This document shows, one piece after another, positions 44,231-52,867 of a stretch of DNA of 64,000 nt. The position numbers and the translations under genes are program-made. Source of the DNA: Streptomyces sp. MRC013 (GTDB taxonomy: Bacteria > Actinomycetota > Actinomycetes > Streptomycetales > Streptomycetaceae); NCBI RefSeq assembly GCF_023614235.1, contig NZ_CP094264.1:1302001-1366000 (forward strand). Direction: 5' to 3'. A model generated the notes under the pieces. It ran no database searches and was not told the DNA's origin. It was given only the letters and a program-made list of their open reading frames with translations. Numbering within the stretch: position 1 is the stretch's first letter; each line of letters opens with the position of its first letter.

Positions 44231-45499
44231 CTACCCCCGGTACGGGGGGAACCGCCGTGCCAGGGCCCGTGCCCGCGCGCGCGTTCCGCCCGTGTCCGCA
44301 CCCTCGCGGAGCGCCTCGGCGAACAGCCGCGCGATCCGCTCCATCTCCGCGGCGCCCATGCCCTGGGTGGTCACCGCGGCCGTGCCCAGCCGGACGCCCC
44401 GCCCGTCCCCGTAGGGCAGCGCGCACGTGTCCACGACCAGGCCCGCAGCCGCCAGGCGTGCGCGGGCGGTGCGGCCGTCGACGCCGAGCGGCGCCGGGTC
44501 GGCGGTGATCAGGTGCGTGTCCGTGCCGCCGGTCGTCACCGCGAGGCCCAGCTCGGCGAGGTGCGCGGCGAGGAGGCGCGCGTTGTCGACGACCCGGTGG
44601 GCGTACGCGCCGAACGCCGGCGCGGCGGCCTCCCCGAAGGCGACGGCCTTGGCGGCGACGGTGTGCATCTGGGGGCCGCCCTGCGTGAACGGGAACACCG
44701 CCCGGTCGATCCGCTCCGCCAGCTCCGCCCCGCACAGCAGCAGCCCGCCGCGCGGCCCGCGCAGCACCTTGTGCGTCGTCGCGCACACGACGTCCGCGTA
44801 CGGGACGGGGTTGGGCGCCGCTCCCCCGGCGACCAGCCCGATGGGGTGCGCGGCGTCGACGATCAGGGCCGCCCCCACCTCGTCGGCGATGTCGCGGAAC
44901 TCGGCGTGGTCGAGGTGCCGGGGGTACGAGATCGAGCCGCACACGATCGCCCTCGGCCGGTGGCGGCGGGCCAGGAGGCGCACCTGGCGGTGGTCGACGA
45001 GCCCGCTCTCCGCGTCGACGCCGTACGGGACGGAGTGGAACCAGCGTCCCGAGAAGTTCGCCGGCGACCCGTGCGTGAGGTGGCCGCCGTGGACCAGGCC
45101 CATGGCGAGGAGGGTGTCCCCGGGGCGCAGCAGCGCCGCGTACGCCGCCAGCACGGCGGAGGAACCCGAGTGGGGTTGCACGTTCGCGTGCTCGGCGCCG
45201 AACAGGGCGCACGCCCGCTCCACGGCGAGCCGCTCGGCCGCGTCGGCGTACTCGCAGCCGCCGTGGTGGCGGCGGCCGGGGTAGCCCTCGGCGTACTTGT
45301 TGGCGAGCCGCGAGCCGAGCGCGGCGAGCACGGCGGGCGAGGTGAAGTTCTCCGCGGCGATCAGCTGGAGGCCGTCCTCCTGCCGCCGCGCCTCCCCGTC
45401 CAGCGCGTCGGCGATCTCGGGGTCCTGCCGGCGCAGCGCGCCGGCGTCCGGTCCGTAGGCGCCGTCCAGCGCCTCCTCGACTCCGGCGGTGAGCGGCAT
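44231..45499 (-). CDS. glyA: serine hydroxymethyltransferase paralog
   Basis: A 422-residue PLP enzyme of the SHMT family. It has LQLIAAENFTSPAVLAALGS, NKYAEGYPGRRHHGGCEYAD, VDAAHPIGLVAGG, and the PLP Lys in ATTHKVLRGPRGG. Conversion of serine and tetrahydrofolate to glycine and methylene-THF is the family reaction. Streptomycetes usually carry a second glyA elsewhere, and this copy lies in a cell-envelope/translation neighbourhood, so it may use another substrate. Not overlapping its neighbours; about 80 bases separate it from the phosphatase-like gene. Confidence 0.9.
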   Translation of the reverse strand: MPLTAGVEEALDGAYGPDAGALRRQDPEIADALDGEARRQEDGLQLIAAENFTSPAVLAALGSRLANKYAEGYPGRRHHGGCEYADAAERLAVERACALFGAEHANVQPHSGSSAVLAAYAALLRPGDTLLAMGLVHGGHLTHGSPANFSGRWFHSVPYGVDAESGLVDHRQVRLLARRHRPRAIVCGSISYPRHLDHAEFRDIADEVGAALIVDAAHPIGLVAGGAAPNPVPYADVVCATTHKVLRGPRGGLLLCGAELAERIDRAVFPFTQGGPQMHTVAAKAVAFGEAAAPAFGAYAHRVVDNARLLAAHLAELGLAVTTGGTDTHLITADPAPLGVDGRTARARLAAAGLVVDTCALPYGDGRGVRLGTAAVTTQGMGAAEMERIARLFAEALREGADTGGTRARARALARRFPPYRG

Positions 45500-45577
45500 C
45501 GGTGGCTCCGGGCATGGGCGGTCCCCCCGGTCCCCTCCACTGTAGGCCCGGCTCCCGCGGCCCGCCCCTCCGGCGGC

Positions 45578-46216
45578 TCAGCGGCGCGCGGGGACCCCCG
45601 TCAGGGCGGTCACCACCGGCTCCAGGGCCCGGTCGATCTCGTCGCCCACCGACCGGAAGAACGTGATGGGCGCGCCGTACGGGTCGTTCACCTCGTCCGC
45701 CTCCGCGCTCGGCGCCAGCAGCCAGCCCCGCAGCGCGGCCGCCGCCCGCACCAGCGCGTGCGCCCGGGCCACCACGCCGTCGGTCTCCGGGTCGGGCAGC
45801 GTCGTGGGGTCTATCGCCCGCACGAGCCGGGTGAACTCCTTCAGGGTGAACGTGCGCAGACCCGCGCTGTGGCCCATCGAGACGACCTGGGCCCGGTGGT
45901 CGCGGGTGGCCGTGAGCACCAGGTCGGCGCGGATGACGTGCTCGTCGATCAGTTCCCGGCCGACGAACCCGCTCGCGTCGGCGCCGAAGTCCGCGAGGAC
46001 CGCCTCGGCGTTCGCCTCCATCGGCGCGCCCTCGTGCCCCCACGTGCCGGCGCTCTCCACGATCAGCCCGCAGCCCGCGGGGTCGCCGATGCGGCCTCGC
46101 AGGGCGTGGCGGGTCAGCCGCTCGGTGATGGGCGAGCGACAGACGTTGCCGGTGCTGACGTGGAGGATGCGGAACGTGCTCGCCGTGCCTATGCCACGCC
46201 CCTCAGGGGCGGTCAA
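45578..46216 (-). CDS. low-molecular-weight phosphatase-like protein lacking the usual catalytic Cys
   Basis: A 212-residue protein of the LMW protein-tyrosine phosphatase fold. The P-loop reads HVSTGNVCRSPITERL: the first Cys of the canonical V-C-x-G-N-x-C-R-S is Ser (about residue 21), while Cys26 and Arg27 remain. The acid motif VNDPYGAP near the C-terminus is kept. Start at TTG 46216, overlapping the Sua5 stop (TTGA), so it is coupled to sua5. Named protein-tyrosine phosphatase in Streptomyces; enzymatic activity is doubtful from the substitution. Confidence 0.85.
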   Translation of the reverse strand: MTAPEGRGIGTASTFRILHVSTGNVCRSPITERLTRHALRGRIGDPAGCGLIVESAGTWGHEGAPMEANAEAVLADFGADASGFVGRELIDEHVIRADLVLTATRDHRAQVVSMGHSAGLRTFTLKEFTRLVRAIDPTTLPDPETDGVVARAHALVRAAAALRGWLLAPSAEADEVNDPYGAPITFFRSVGDEIDRALEPVVTALTGVPARR

Positions 46217-46860
46217 CTGGCCACCTCGAGGTCGGGTACGACCTTGCGCAGCTCGTCCGCGGAGAGGGCGCCCGCGCGCAGCAGCACCGGCGTCCTCCGC
46301 GTGACGTCGACGATCGACGACGGCACGATGCCCGGCGTCGGGCCGCCGTCCAGGTACACCGACACGGAGTCGCCGAGCATGCCCTGGGCGGCGTCGCAGT
46401 CCTCCGGCGCGGGGTGCCCCGTGAGGTTGGCGGAGGACACCGCCATCGGGCCGACCTCGGTGAGCAGTTCGATCGCCACGGGGTGCAGCGGCATGCGGAC
46501 CGCGACGGTGCCGCGGGTGTCGCCCAGGTCCCACTGGAGGGACGGCTGGTGCCGGGCGACGAGCGTGAGCGCGCCCGGCCAGAACGCGTCGACGAGCTCC
46601 CACGCCTGCTCGGAGAAGTCGGTGACCAGGCCGTGCAGGGTGTTGGGCGAGCCGATGAGGACGGGCGTGGGCATGCTGCGGCCGCGGCCCTTGGCCTCCA
46701 GCAGGTCGGCGACGGCCTCCGGGCTGAAGGCGTCCGCGCCGATGCCGTAGACGGTGTCCGTCGGCAGCACGACGAGCTCGCCGCGGCGGACGGCGGACGC
46801 GGCCTCGCGCAGGCCCGTCGAGCGGTCGGTCGCGTCGTTGCAGTCGTATCGCCGTGCCAT
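46213..46860 (-). CDS. L-threonylcarbamoyladenylate synthase (Sua5/TsaC)
   Basis: A 215-residue YrdC-domain protein. RRGELVVLPTDTVYGIGADA is the N-terminal ATP/threonine site, followed by KGRGRSMPTPVLIGS, GTVAVRMPLHPVA and PMAVSSANLTGHPAPED. It makes the threonylcarbamoyl-AMP used for t6A37 of ANN-decoding tRNAs. It lies downstream of prmC and overlaps the phosphatase-like gene, in a translation-linked block. ATG 46860. Confidence 0.94.
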   Translation of the reverse strand: MARRYDCNDATDRSTGLREAASAVRRGELVVLPTDTVYGIGADAFSPEAVADLLEAKGRGRSMPTPVLIGSPNTLHGLVTDFSEQAWELVDAFWPGALTLVARHQPSLQWDLGDTRGTVAVRMPLHPVAIELLTEVGPMAVSSANLTGHPAPEDCDAAQGMLGDSVSVYLDGGPTPGIVPSSIVDVTRRTPVLLRAGALSADELRKVVPDLEVAS

Positions 46861-47033
46861 CAGGGGACCCTCCCAGTTTCGGTCACTCGGTTCACCTCCG
46901 GGGCGCTCCGGGCCCCGCCGACGGCCGGCCGCGCCCGGCCGCCCGTCCCCGTGCTCCCCGGACGCCGTCCGGGGGTCGTCCCGCTCCCGCGCGCGGGCGC
47001 CGCGCGTCGTCGGCGCCAGCGCAGGCACCGGTG

Positions 47034-47915
47034 TCACGGCGTCGCCTTGCGGGCCGTCGCGAAGCGGGGTCGGTTGTTCAGGTCGGGGTGGTCGGCGGCG
47101 TCCGCCCAGCCGGCCTCCTCGCTGAAGATCCACGGCACCTGGCCGCCCTGCGTGTCGGCGTGCTCGACGACGACGAGGCCGCCGGGGCGGAGCAGGCGGT
47201 GCGCGGTGCGCTCGATGCCGCGGATCACGTCGAGGCCGTCCTCGCCGGAGAACAGCGCCATGTCGGGGTCGTGGTCGCGCGCCTCGGGCGCCACGTACTC
47301 CCACTCGGTGAGCGGGATGTACGGCGGGTTGGAGATGACCAGGTCGACCTGGCCGTCCAGCTCCGGCAGGGCCGTCAGCGCGTCGCCGTGGTGGACGGTG
47401 ACCCTGGTCCCCTCGGCGTTGCGCCGCGTCCACACCAGGGCGTCCTCGGACAGTTCCACGGCGTGCACGCGGGAGCGCGGCACCTCCTGGGCCAGGGCGA
47501 GGGCGATCGCGCCGGAGCCGGAGCACAGGTCGACGACGAGCGGCTCGACGACGTCCATCGCCCGTACGGCGTCTATCGCCCATCCGACGACCGACTCGGT
47601 CTCCGGGCGGGGCACGAAGACGCCGGGGCCCACACGGAGCTCCAGGTAGCGGAAGAACGCCCGGCCGGTGATGTGCTGGAGCGGCTCGCGGGCCTCGCGG
47701 CGCGCCACGGCCTCCCAGTAGCGGGCGTCGAAGTCGGCGTCCCCGACGTTGTGCAGTTCGCCGCGTTTGACGCCGTGGACGAAGGCGGCGAGCTCCTCCG
47801 CGTCGAAGCGCGGCGACGGCACTCCGGCGTCGGCCAGGCGCCGGGTGGCCTGGGCGACCTCCGACAGCAGCAGGCTGCGGGGGCTCGGGGTCCTTCCCCC
47901 GAAATTCTGCTGCAC
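47034..47915 (-). CDS. prmC: peptide chain release factor N5-glutamine methyltransferase PrmC
   Basis: A 293-residue AdoMet methyltransferase. The N-terminal helical substrate domain is followed by VVDLCSGSGAIALALA (motif I) and the catalytic ISNPPYIP, which holds the glutamine amide. It methylates the Gln of the GGQ motif in RF1 and RF2; its target RF1 is encoded just upstream at 47969. GTG 47915 is supported by GGAGG six bases before; the first 13 residues are variable. Confidence 0.96.
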   Translation of the reverse strand: MQQNFGGRTPSPRSLLLSEVAQATRRLADAGVPSPRFDAEELAAFVHGVKRGELHNVGDADFDARYWEAVARREAREPLQHITGRAFFRYLELRVGPGVFVPRPETESVVGWAIDAVRAMDVVEPLVVDLCSGSGAIALALAQEVPRSRVHAVELSEDALVWTRRNAEGTRVTVHHGDALTALPELDGQVDLVISNPPYIPLTEWEYVAPEARDHDPDMALFSGEDGLDVIRGIERTAHRLLRPGGLVVVEHADTQGGQVPWIFSEEAGWADAADHPDLNNRPRFATARKATP

Positions 47916-47968
47916 GCTGGTCCTCCGGGCTGCTGGGTCGTACGAGGGTGTGGGTTACGGGGAGGGGC

Positions 47969-49045
47969 TCACGCGGCGGAGAGCTTCGCGGCCGCGTCGG
48001 CGTCGACGCACGCCTGGATCACGGCGTCCAGGTCCCCGTCGAGCACCTGGTCCAGGTTGTACGCCTTGAAGCCGACGCGGTGGTCCGAGATGCGGTTCTC
48101 GGGGTAGTTGTAGGTGCGGATCTTCTCCGACCGGTCGACCGTGCGGACCTGGCTGCGGCGGGCGTCCGCGGCGTTGCGCTCGGCCTCCTCCTGGGCCATC
48201 GCGAGCAGCCGGGAGCGGAGGATGCGCAGGGCCTGCTCCTTGTTCTGGAGCTGGCTCTTCTCGTTCTGGCAGGAGGCGACGACACCGGTCGGCAGGTGCG
48301 TGATGCGGACGGCCGAGTCGGTGGTGTTGACGGACTGGCCGCCGGGGCCGGAGGACCGGTAGACGTCGATCCGCAGGTCGTTGGGGTTGATCTCGACGTC
48401 GACCTCCTCGGCCTCGGGCGTGACGAGGACGCCGGCCGCGGAGGTGTGGATGCGGCCCTGCGACTCGGTGGCCGGCACGCGCTGCACGCGGTGCACCCCG
48501 CCCTCGTACTTCAGCCGCGCCCAGACGCCCCGGCCGGGTTCGGTCGCGCCGTTGCCGCCCTTGGTCTTCACGGCGACCTGGACGTCCTTGTAGCCGCCCA
48601 GCTCGGACTCGGTGGCGTCGATGACCTCGGTCTTCCAGCCGACGCGCTCGGCGTACCGCAGGTACATCCGCAGGAGGTCGCCGGCGAAGAGGGCGGACTC
48701 GTCGCCGCCCGCGCCCGCCTTGATCTCCAGGATGACGTCCTTGTCGTCGCTGGGGTCGCGCGGGACGAGCAGCAGCCGCAGCCTGCCGGTGAGCTCCTCG
48801 CGCCGCTTCTCCAGCTCCTTGACCTCGACGGCGAAGTCGGGGTCGTCGGCGGCGAACTCGCGGGCGGTCTCGATGTCCTCGCCGGTCCGCTTCCAGTCGC
48901 GGTACGCGGCGACGACCGGGGTCAGCTCGGCGTAGCGCTTGTTGAGCCTGCGCGCGTTGGCCTGATCGGCGTGGACCGAAGGGTCGGCGAGCTTCTTCTC
49001 TAGGTCGGCGTGCTCGCCGACCAGTTCCTCGACCGCCTCGAACAT
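47969..49045 (-). CDS. prfA: peptide chain release factor 1
   Basis: A 358-residue class I release factor. The tripeptide anticodon PAT at 191-193 identifies RF1, which reads UAA and UAG. The GGQ loop is [16 protein letters not shown] with GGQ at 235-237, the substrate of PrmC. ATG 49045 follows the spacer after rpmE. Tight clustering with prmC, sua5 and rpmE is common in actinobacteria. Confidence 0.98.
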   Translation of the reverse strand: MFEAVEELVGEHADLEKKLADPSVHADQANARRLNKRYAELTPVVAAYRDWKRTGEDIETAREFAADDPDFAVEVKELEKRREELTGRLRLLLVPRDPSDDKDVILEIKAGAGGDESALFAGDLLRMYLRYAERVGWKTEVIDATESELGGYKDVQVAVKTKGGNGATEPGRGVWARLKYEGGVHRVQRVPATESQGRIHTSAAGVLVTPEAEEVDVEINPNDLRIDVYRSSGPGGQSVNTTDSAVRITHLPTGVVASCQNEKSQLQNKEQALRILRSRLLAMAQEEAERNAADARRSQVRTVDRSEKIRTYNYPENRISDHRVGFKAYNLDQVLDGDLDAVIQACVDADAAAKLSAA

Positions 49046-49176
49046 CGGGGGCTCCTGGAGTGGGATGTGGGCAAGGGGGCTGCGGGCGACGGGGCGGCCC
49101 GGGGAGACCCGGTCCCCGGACCAAAAAGCCGGCCCCGGCCGTCCGAGGGACGGCCGGAGACCGGCGGTACGGCTCG

Positions 49177-49398
49177 CTACTTCTTGGAGCCGGCAGCCTT
49201 GCCGAAGCGGGCCTCGAAGCGGGCCACGCGGCCGCCGGTGTCGAGGATCTTCTGCTTGCCCGTGTAGAACGGGTGGCACTCGGAGCAGACCTCGGCGCGG
49301 ATGGCGCCGTTCTCGATCGTGCTGCGGGTGGTGAACGACGCGCCGCAGGTGCAGCTGACCTGGGTCTCGACGTACTCGGGGTGGATGTCGCGCTTCAA
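49177..49398 (-). CDS. rpmE: 50S ribosomal protein L31, zinc-containing type
   Basis: A 73-residue L31 with Cys pairs CTC and CSEC (about positions 16, 18, 37, 40), so it is the zinc-binding (C+) paralog, the one replaced under zinc starvation when Zur derepresses a C- copy. Start is TTG 49398 (KRDIHPEYV), eleven bases after GGAGAC-like sequence. It is transcribed towards prfA. Confidence 0.97.
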   Translation of the reverse strand: MKRDIHPEYVETQVSCTCGASFTTRSTIENGAIRAEVCSECHPFYTGKQKILDTGGRVARFEARFGKAAGSKK

Positions 49399-49534
49399 GG
49401 TGTCTCCTAGTTCCGGGAGGGCTCCGGGTCGCCTCCGCGGGATGCGGGTGCGTGAACCGGGGCCGACGTACCAGTCTGCCAGGACCGGTCGCATCTCCCA
49501 AAACCGGGGTGGGAGCCCCGGTATTCCCCGTGCC

Positions 49535-50617
49535 TCAGCGGACCACGTCCCCGGCCTTCCCCGCGGCGGTGTCCCGGACGGCGGAGGCGGGCACCGGAAG
49601 GTCCTGGCGCAGCGCCTGCCAGACCTGCTGGGCCTGGACGTCCAGGGGGACGACCCGGTTGGGGTCGGCCGGGTCGTACCGGACCGGCAGCGTGACCGTC
49701 CGGACGCCGTCGGCGTCGAGGTCGGAGAGGCCGCCGGCGAACTCGGCGAGCTCCTTGACGCTGTCCAGCTCGGAGTCGGGGGTGATCGCCCGGGTCGCGG
49801 TGGAGGCGAGGCCCCAGAGCTTCTGCGGGCTGCTGAGGACGCCGACCCGCCCGACCTGCTCGACGAGGGCCTTGACGAAGGCCTGCTGGAGCTGGATGCG
49901 GCCGAGGTCGCTCTGGTCGCCGACGCCCTTGCGGGTGCGGACGAGGCCGAGGGCCTGTTCGCCGTCGAGGGTGTGGGTGCCGGCGGCGAGGTCGAGGTGG
50001 CTGCCGCCGTCCTCGATGGCGCGCGTGGTGGTCACCCGGACGCCGCCCAGCTCGTCGACGAGCTCCTTGAAACCGGTGAAGTCGACCTCGATGTAGTGGT
50101 CCATGCGGATGCCGGACATCTGCTCGACGGTCTTCACCGCGCAGGCGGGGCCGCCGACCTCGTACGCGGTGTTGAACATCGCCCGGTACGCGGCGGGCTC
50201 GCTGCCGCCGTCGCGGCGGGCGCACTCGGGGCGGGTGACCAGCGTGTCGCGCGGGATGGAGACCACGGTGGCCTTCCGGCGCCCCTGGTGGAGGTGGACG
50301 ACCATCGCCGTGTCGGAGCGGGCGGTGCCCTCGTCGCGGCCGTAGGCGCGGTTGGCCCCGGAGCGGGAGTCGGAGCCGAGGACGAGGACGTCGAGGGAGC
50401 CGTCGTCGACGTTCCGGGGGCGGTCGTCGCCGAGCCGGGTGTTGATGTCGATGCCCTCGATGTTGGCGTCGAGCCTCATGTAGGCGACCCCGGCCCCGCC
50501 CGCGCCGAGGACGGCCAGGGCGGCGACCGCCCATGCGGCGACGGCCAGGCCGCGCCGGGCCGCCCTCCCCCCGCGCCCCGCCCCGGCGGGTATGCCGCCC
50601 GTCTCCTGCTCGCCCAT
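49535..50617 (-). CDS. LytR-CpsA-Psr family cell-wall glycopolymer ligase
   Basis: A 360-residue LCP protein. A short Gly/Arg-rich cytoplasmic tail precedes one membrane helix (about 24-46), then the extracytoplasmic LCP domain begins with [28 protein letters not shown] and [10 protein letters not shown], whose Arg and Asp bind polyprenyl pyrophosphate and magnesium, and ends near [17 protein letters not shown]. Such enzymes attach teichoic or other anionic polymers to peptidoglycan, fitting with the WecA-like transferase further left. ATG 50617 chosen over a longer, Pro-rich extension. Confidence 0.94.
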   Translation of the reverse strand: MGEQETGGIPAGAGRGGRAARRGLAVAAWAVAALAVLGAGGAGVAYMRLDANIEGIDINTRLGDDRPRNVDDGSLDVLVLGSDSRSGANRAYGRDEGTARSDTAMVVHLHQGRRKATVVSIPRDTLVTRPECARRDGGSEPAAYRAMFNTAYEVGGPACAVKTVEQMSGIRMDHYIEVDFTGFKELVDELGGVRVTTTRAIEDGGSHLDLAAGTHTLDGEQALGLVRTRKGVGDQSDLGRIQLQQAFVKALVEQVGRVGVLSSPQKLWGLASTATRAITPDSELDSVKELAEFAGGLSDLDADGVRTVTLPVRYDPADPNRVVPLDVQAQQVWQALRQDLPVPASAVRDTAAGKAGDVVR

Positions 50618-50727
50618 GGTCTCCCCGATCCCTCGGCCCGTGTACTCCCCCGGGTTCCTCAACGGCACCCGATCAGACGGCGAACCGCGGAAAAGGGTTG
50701 TACGGGTCCGGTGCGCTCCGCGAAACG

Positions 50728-50762
50728 CCCGTGCCCGCCGTGCGGGGCACGGCGGGCACGGG
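50728..50762 (-). terminator. strong terminator after the trypsin/FG-GAP gene
   Basis: A 16-base perfect stem (50728-50743 with 50747-50762) and a GGG loop, the strongest hairpin in the window. Confidence 0.8.
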
Positions 50763-50783
50763 GGCGGTTTCCGCGGGCGGGGG

Positions 50784-50836
50784 CCGGTCCACGCCCTCCC
50801 GGCGGCCCCTCCGGGGCCGGGGCGGCCGTGGACCGG
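50784..50836 (-). terminator. second hairpin after the trypsin/FG-GAP gene
   Basis: Ten-base arms CCGGTCCACG / CGTGGACCGG with an internally folded GC-rich loop, 12 bases past the stop. It forms a tandem pair with the stem at 50728. Confidence 0.65.
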
Positions 50837-50848
50837 GTCCCCGTCCGC

Positions 50849-52627
50849 TCAGCCGAAGAGGTTGAACGCGTTCCAGCCGGAGCCGATCTTGACGCGCGGG
50901 ACGAACGGCGCCGTGGAGGAGCTGCGGCCCTGGTAGAGCCACATCACGCCGGCCGAGTCGCGGGCCAGCAGGTCGGCCTTGCCGTCGCCGCTCACGTCGC
51001 CTGTGGCGGCGTACGCGGTGAAGTTCCAGCCGCTCTTGCCGGCCAGGACCCGGTTGGTGAACGTCGCCGTGGCGGTGCCGCGGCCCGGGTACACCCACAG
51101 GCGGCCCGAGGTGTCGCGGGCCAGCATGTCGGCCTTGCCGTCACCGGTGAAGTCGCCCTTGCCCGCGATGGTCATGACGCCCCAGCCGGAGCCGACGCTG
51201 ACACGGGTGCCGAAGGTGCCGTTGCCGCGGCCCGGGTACAGCCACAGGTAGCCGTTCTTGTCCTGCGCGAGCAGGTCGGGCAGCGCGTCACCGGTCATGT
51301 CGCCGGGGACCAGGATGTTCTTCATCGCGCCCCAGCCGGAGCCGACGGTGTGGTCGCTTCCGTCGCCGTTGATGTGGAACCACCGCAGGACGCCGCCGGT
51401 GGTGCGGTACAGGTACTCCTGGCGGCCGTCCCGGTCCAGGTCGGCCTGGCGGACCAGGTTCTCGCCGCTCCAGTCGCCGAGGGAGAACCGGCCGCCGAGC
51501 GAGGTGCCGCGGGAGTAGTACTCCCAGGCCTCCCCGGCCGACGTGCGCGCGAACAGGTCCGCGCGGCCGTCGAAGTCCAGGTCCGCGTCGTCGACCCGCG
51601 CGTTGATCTGGCCGACGTAGGTGCTGGTCTTCGCGTAGACGCTGTACGCGCCGCTCGCGACGCAGTCCCGGACGCCCCACGACACGACGCCGGCTATCCG
51701 GCCGTTCACGACGAGCGGGCCGCCCGAGTCGCCGTTGCACGGGGAGACCGTGCCGGCGTCCTGGCCGGAGGCGGGGTTGCCGGCGCAGACCATCTGGCCC
51801 GCGACGAAGTCGCCGCCGTAGTACGACGAGCAGCTGGCGTCGGCCCGCATCGGGATGACGGCCTTCTTCAGCGTCTGCGAGCCCTCGTCCGACGTGGAGC
51901 TGGTGCGGCCCCAGCCGTAGACCGTGGCGGAGACGCCGTCCTGGTAGGAGGCCGTGTCGCCGCTCCGCGTGGGCTGGAGCGTCCTGTGCGGCACCGCCTC
52001 GGACAGGGTGAGGACGGCGACGTCGCCGCCCGAGATCGTGGCGTCGTCGTAGGTCGGGCTCATCCACTGGCGGGTGATCCCGTCGATCCGGCCGCCGTGC
52101 AGGTCGAGCCCGGTCTCGGTGACGGTCGGCATCTGGCCGGTGCCGGAGACGACCGCGCCGTTGAGCGCCCAGTTCAGGCCGTACACGCAGTGCGCGGCGG
52201 TCAGGACCTTGTTCGGGGCGACCAGGGAGCCACCGCAGAAGAAGCCCTCGTCGTCCGTCTCGTCGTCGTTGCCCTTGTCGTCGTAGTAGTGCAGCTGCAC
52301 CATCCACGGCGCCTCGGTGATGGCGGCGGGCGCACCGCCGATGATGTAGGACTCCTTGGTGCCGGAGCCCGGGGTCTCACCGGCCTCCCGCTCCCGCGCC
52401 GGGGTGGTGTCGGCCTCGCCGTCGTTGATGTCGGCGACCGATCCCCTGACGCGGTCCAGCAGGTCGGCCTTGGACTGGCCGGGGGCCTTCGTCGCGTTCC
52501 GCTTGACCGGGGCCGGTGCCGCGTCCGCCGCCTGCGCGGGTGCGGCGCCGAGCATCGCACCGCCCAGGGCGAGTGCGGCGGCGGCCGCGGGGAGGACGGT
52601 GCGGGCCCTCCGCTGGGCAGATGTCAC
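50849..52627 (-). CDS. secreted trypsin-like serine protease with C-terminal FG-GAP repeats
   Basis: A 592-residue exported protein. The signal peptide (LPAAAAALALGGAMLGAAPAQA, cleaved near residue 33) is followed by a propeptide to about 94 and a chymotrypsin-fold domain: IIGG at 95-98, His146 in LTAAHCVYG, Asp202 in SGGDVAVLTL, Ser301 in PCNGDSGGP. From about 350, four FG-GAP/VCBS blades follow, each with a Ca-binding D-x-D/N-G-D/R pattern (DLDFDGRADLF, DLDRDGRQEYL, DMTGDALPDLL, DFTGDGKADML, DVSGDGKADLL). Probably an extracellular, calcium-stabilised protease. GTG 52627 has GAGGAG upstream. It sits between rho and the LCP gene, where the S. coelicolor order, as I recall it, has no such gene, so it may be a lineage-specific insertion. 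Confidence 0.92.
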   Translation of the reverse strand: MTSAQRRARTVLPAAAAALALGGAMLGAAPAQAADAAPAPVKRNATKAPGQSKADLLDRVRGSVADINDGEADTTPAREREAGETPGSGTKESYIIGGAPAAITEAPWMVQLHYYDDKGNDDETDDEGFFCGGSLVAPNKVLTAAHCVYGLNWALNGAVVSGTGQMPTVTETGLDLHGGRIDGITRQWMSPTYDDATISGGDVAVLTLSEAVPHRTLQPTRSGDTASYQDGVSATVYGWGRTSSTSDEGSQTLKKAVIPMRADASCSSYYGGDFVAGQMVCAGNPASGQDAGTVSPCNGDSGGPLVVNGRIAGVVSWGVRDCVASGAYSVYAKTSTYVGQINARVDDADLDFDGRADLFARTSAGEAWEYYSRGTSLGGRFSLGDWSGENLVRQADLDRDGRQEYLYRTTGGVLRWFHINGDGSDHTVGSGWGAMKNILVPGDMTGDALPDLLAQDKNGYLWLYPGRGNGTFGTRVSVGSGWGVMTIAGKGDFTGDGKADMLARDTSGRLWVYPGRGTATATFTNRVLAGKSGWNFTAYAATGDVSGDGKADLLARDSAGVMWLYQGRSSSTAPFVPRVKIGSGWNAFNLFG

Positions 52628-52811
52628 TCAGGACTCCTCTCGGTGTGTGAGCGGGGAGGAGCCGAGCCGCTGGACATCAGGTGGGGTGAACGTGCACGGC
52701 CCACACGATGGCGCGGAGCGGCCCGGCGTTCCAGGGCACGGCTCCGCGAGCTCAGTGGGCGCATTCGACAATACGTTCCCCCCCACTACGATGCGCTGAT
52801 CGTACAACGCG

Positions 52812-52848
52812 GGACCGCCCCCGGTCACCGAGGTGACGGGGGCGGTCC
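52812..52848 (-). terminator. terminator after rho
   Basis: Eleven-base arms GGACCGCCCCC / GGGGGCGGTCC enclose a smaller inner stem (GTCACC / GGTGAC). It starts 19 bases after the rho stop. Confidence 0.75.
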
Positions 52849-52867
52849 GGTACCGCTGGGGACGACG

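Noticed and set aside
45578..45700. Overlap of phosphatase-like and SHMT genes
   Set aside because: The apparent overlap came from over-extended frames; with correct starts they are separated by about 80 bases.
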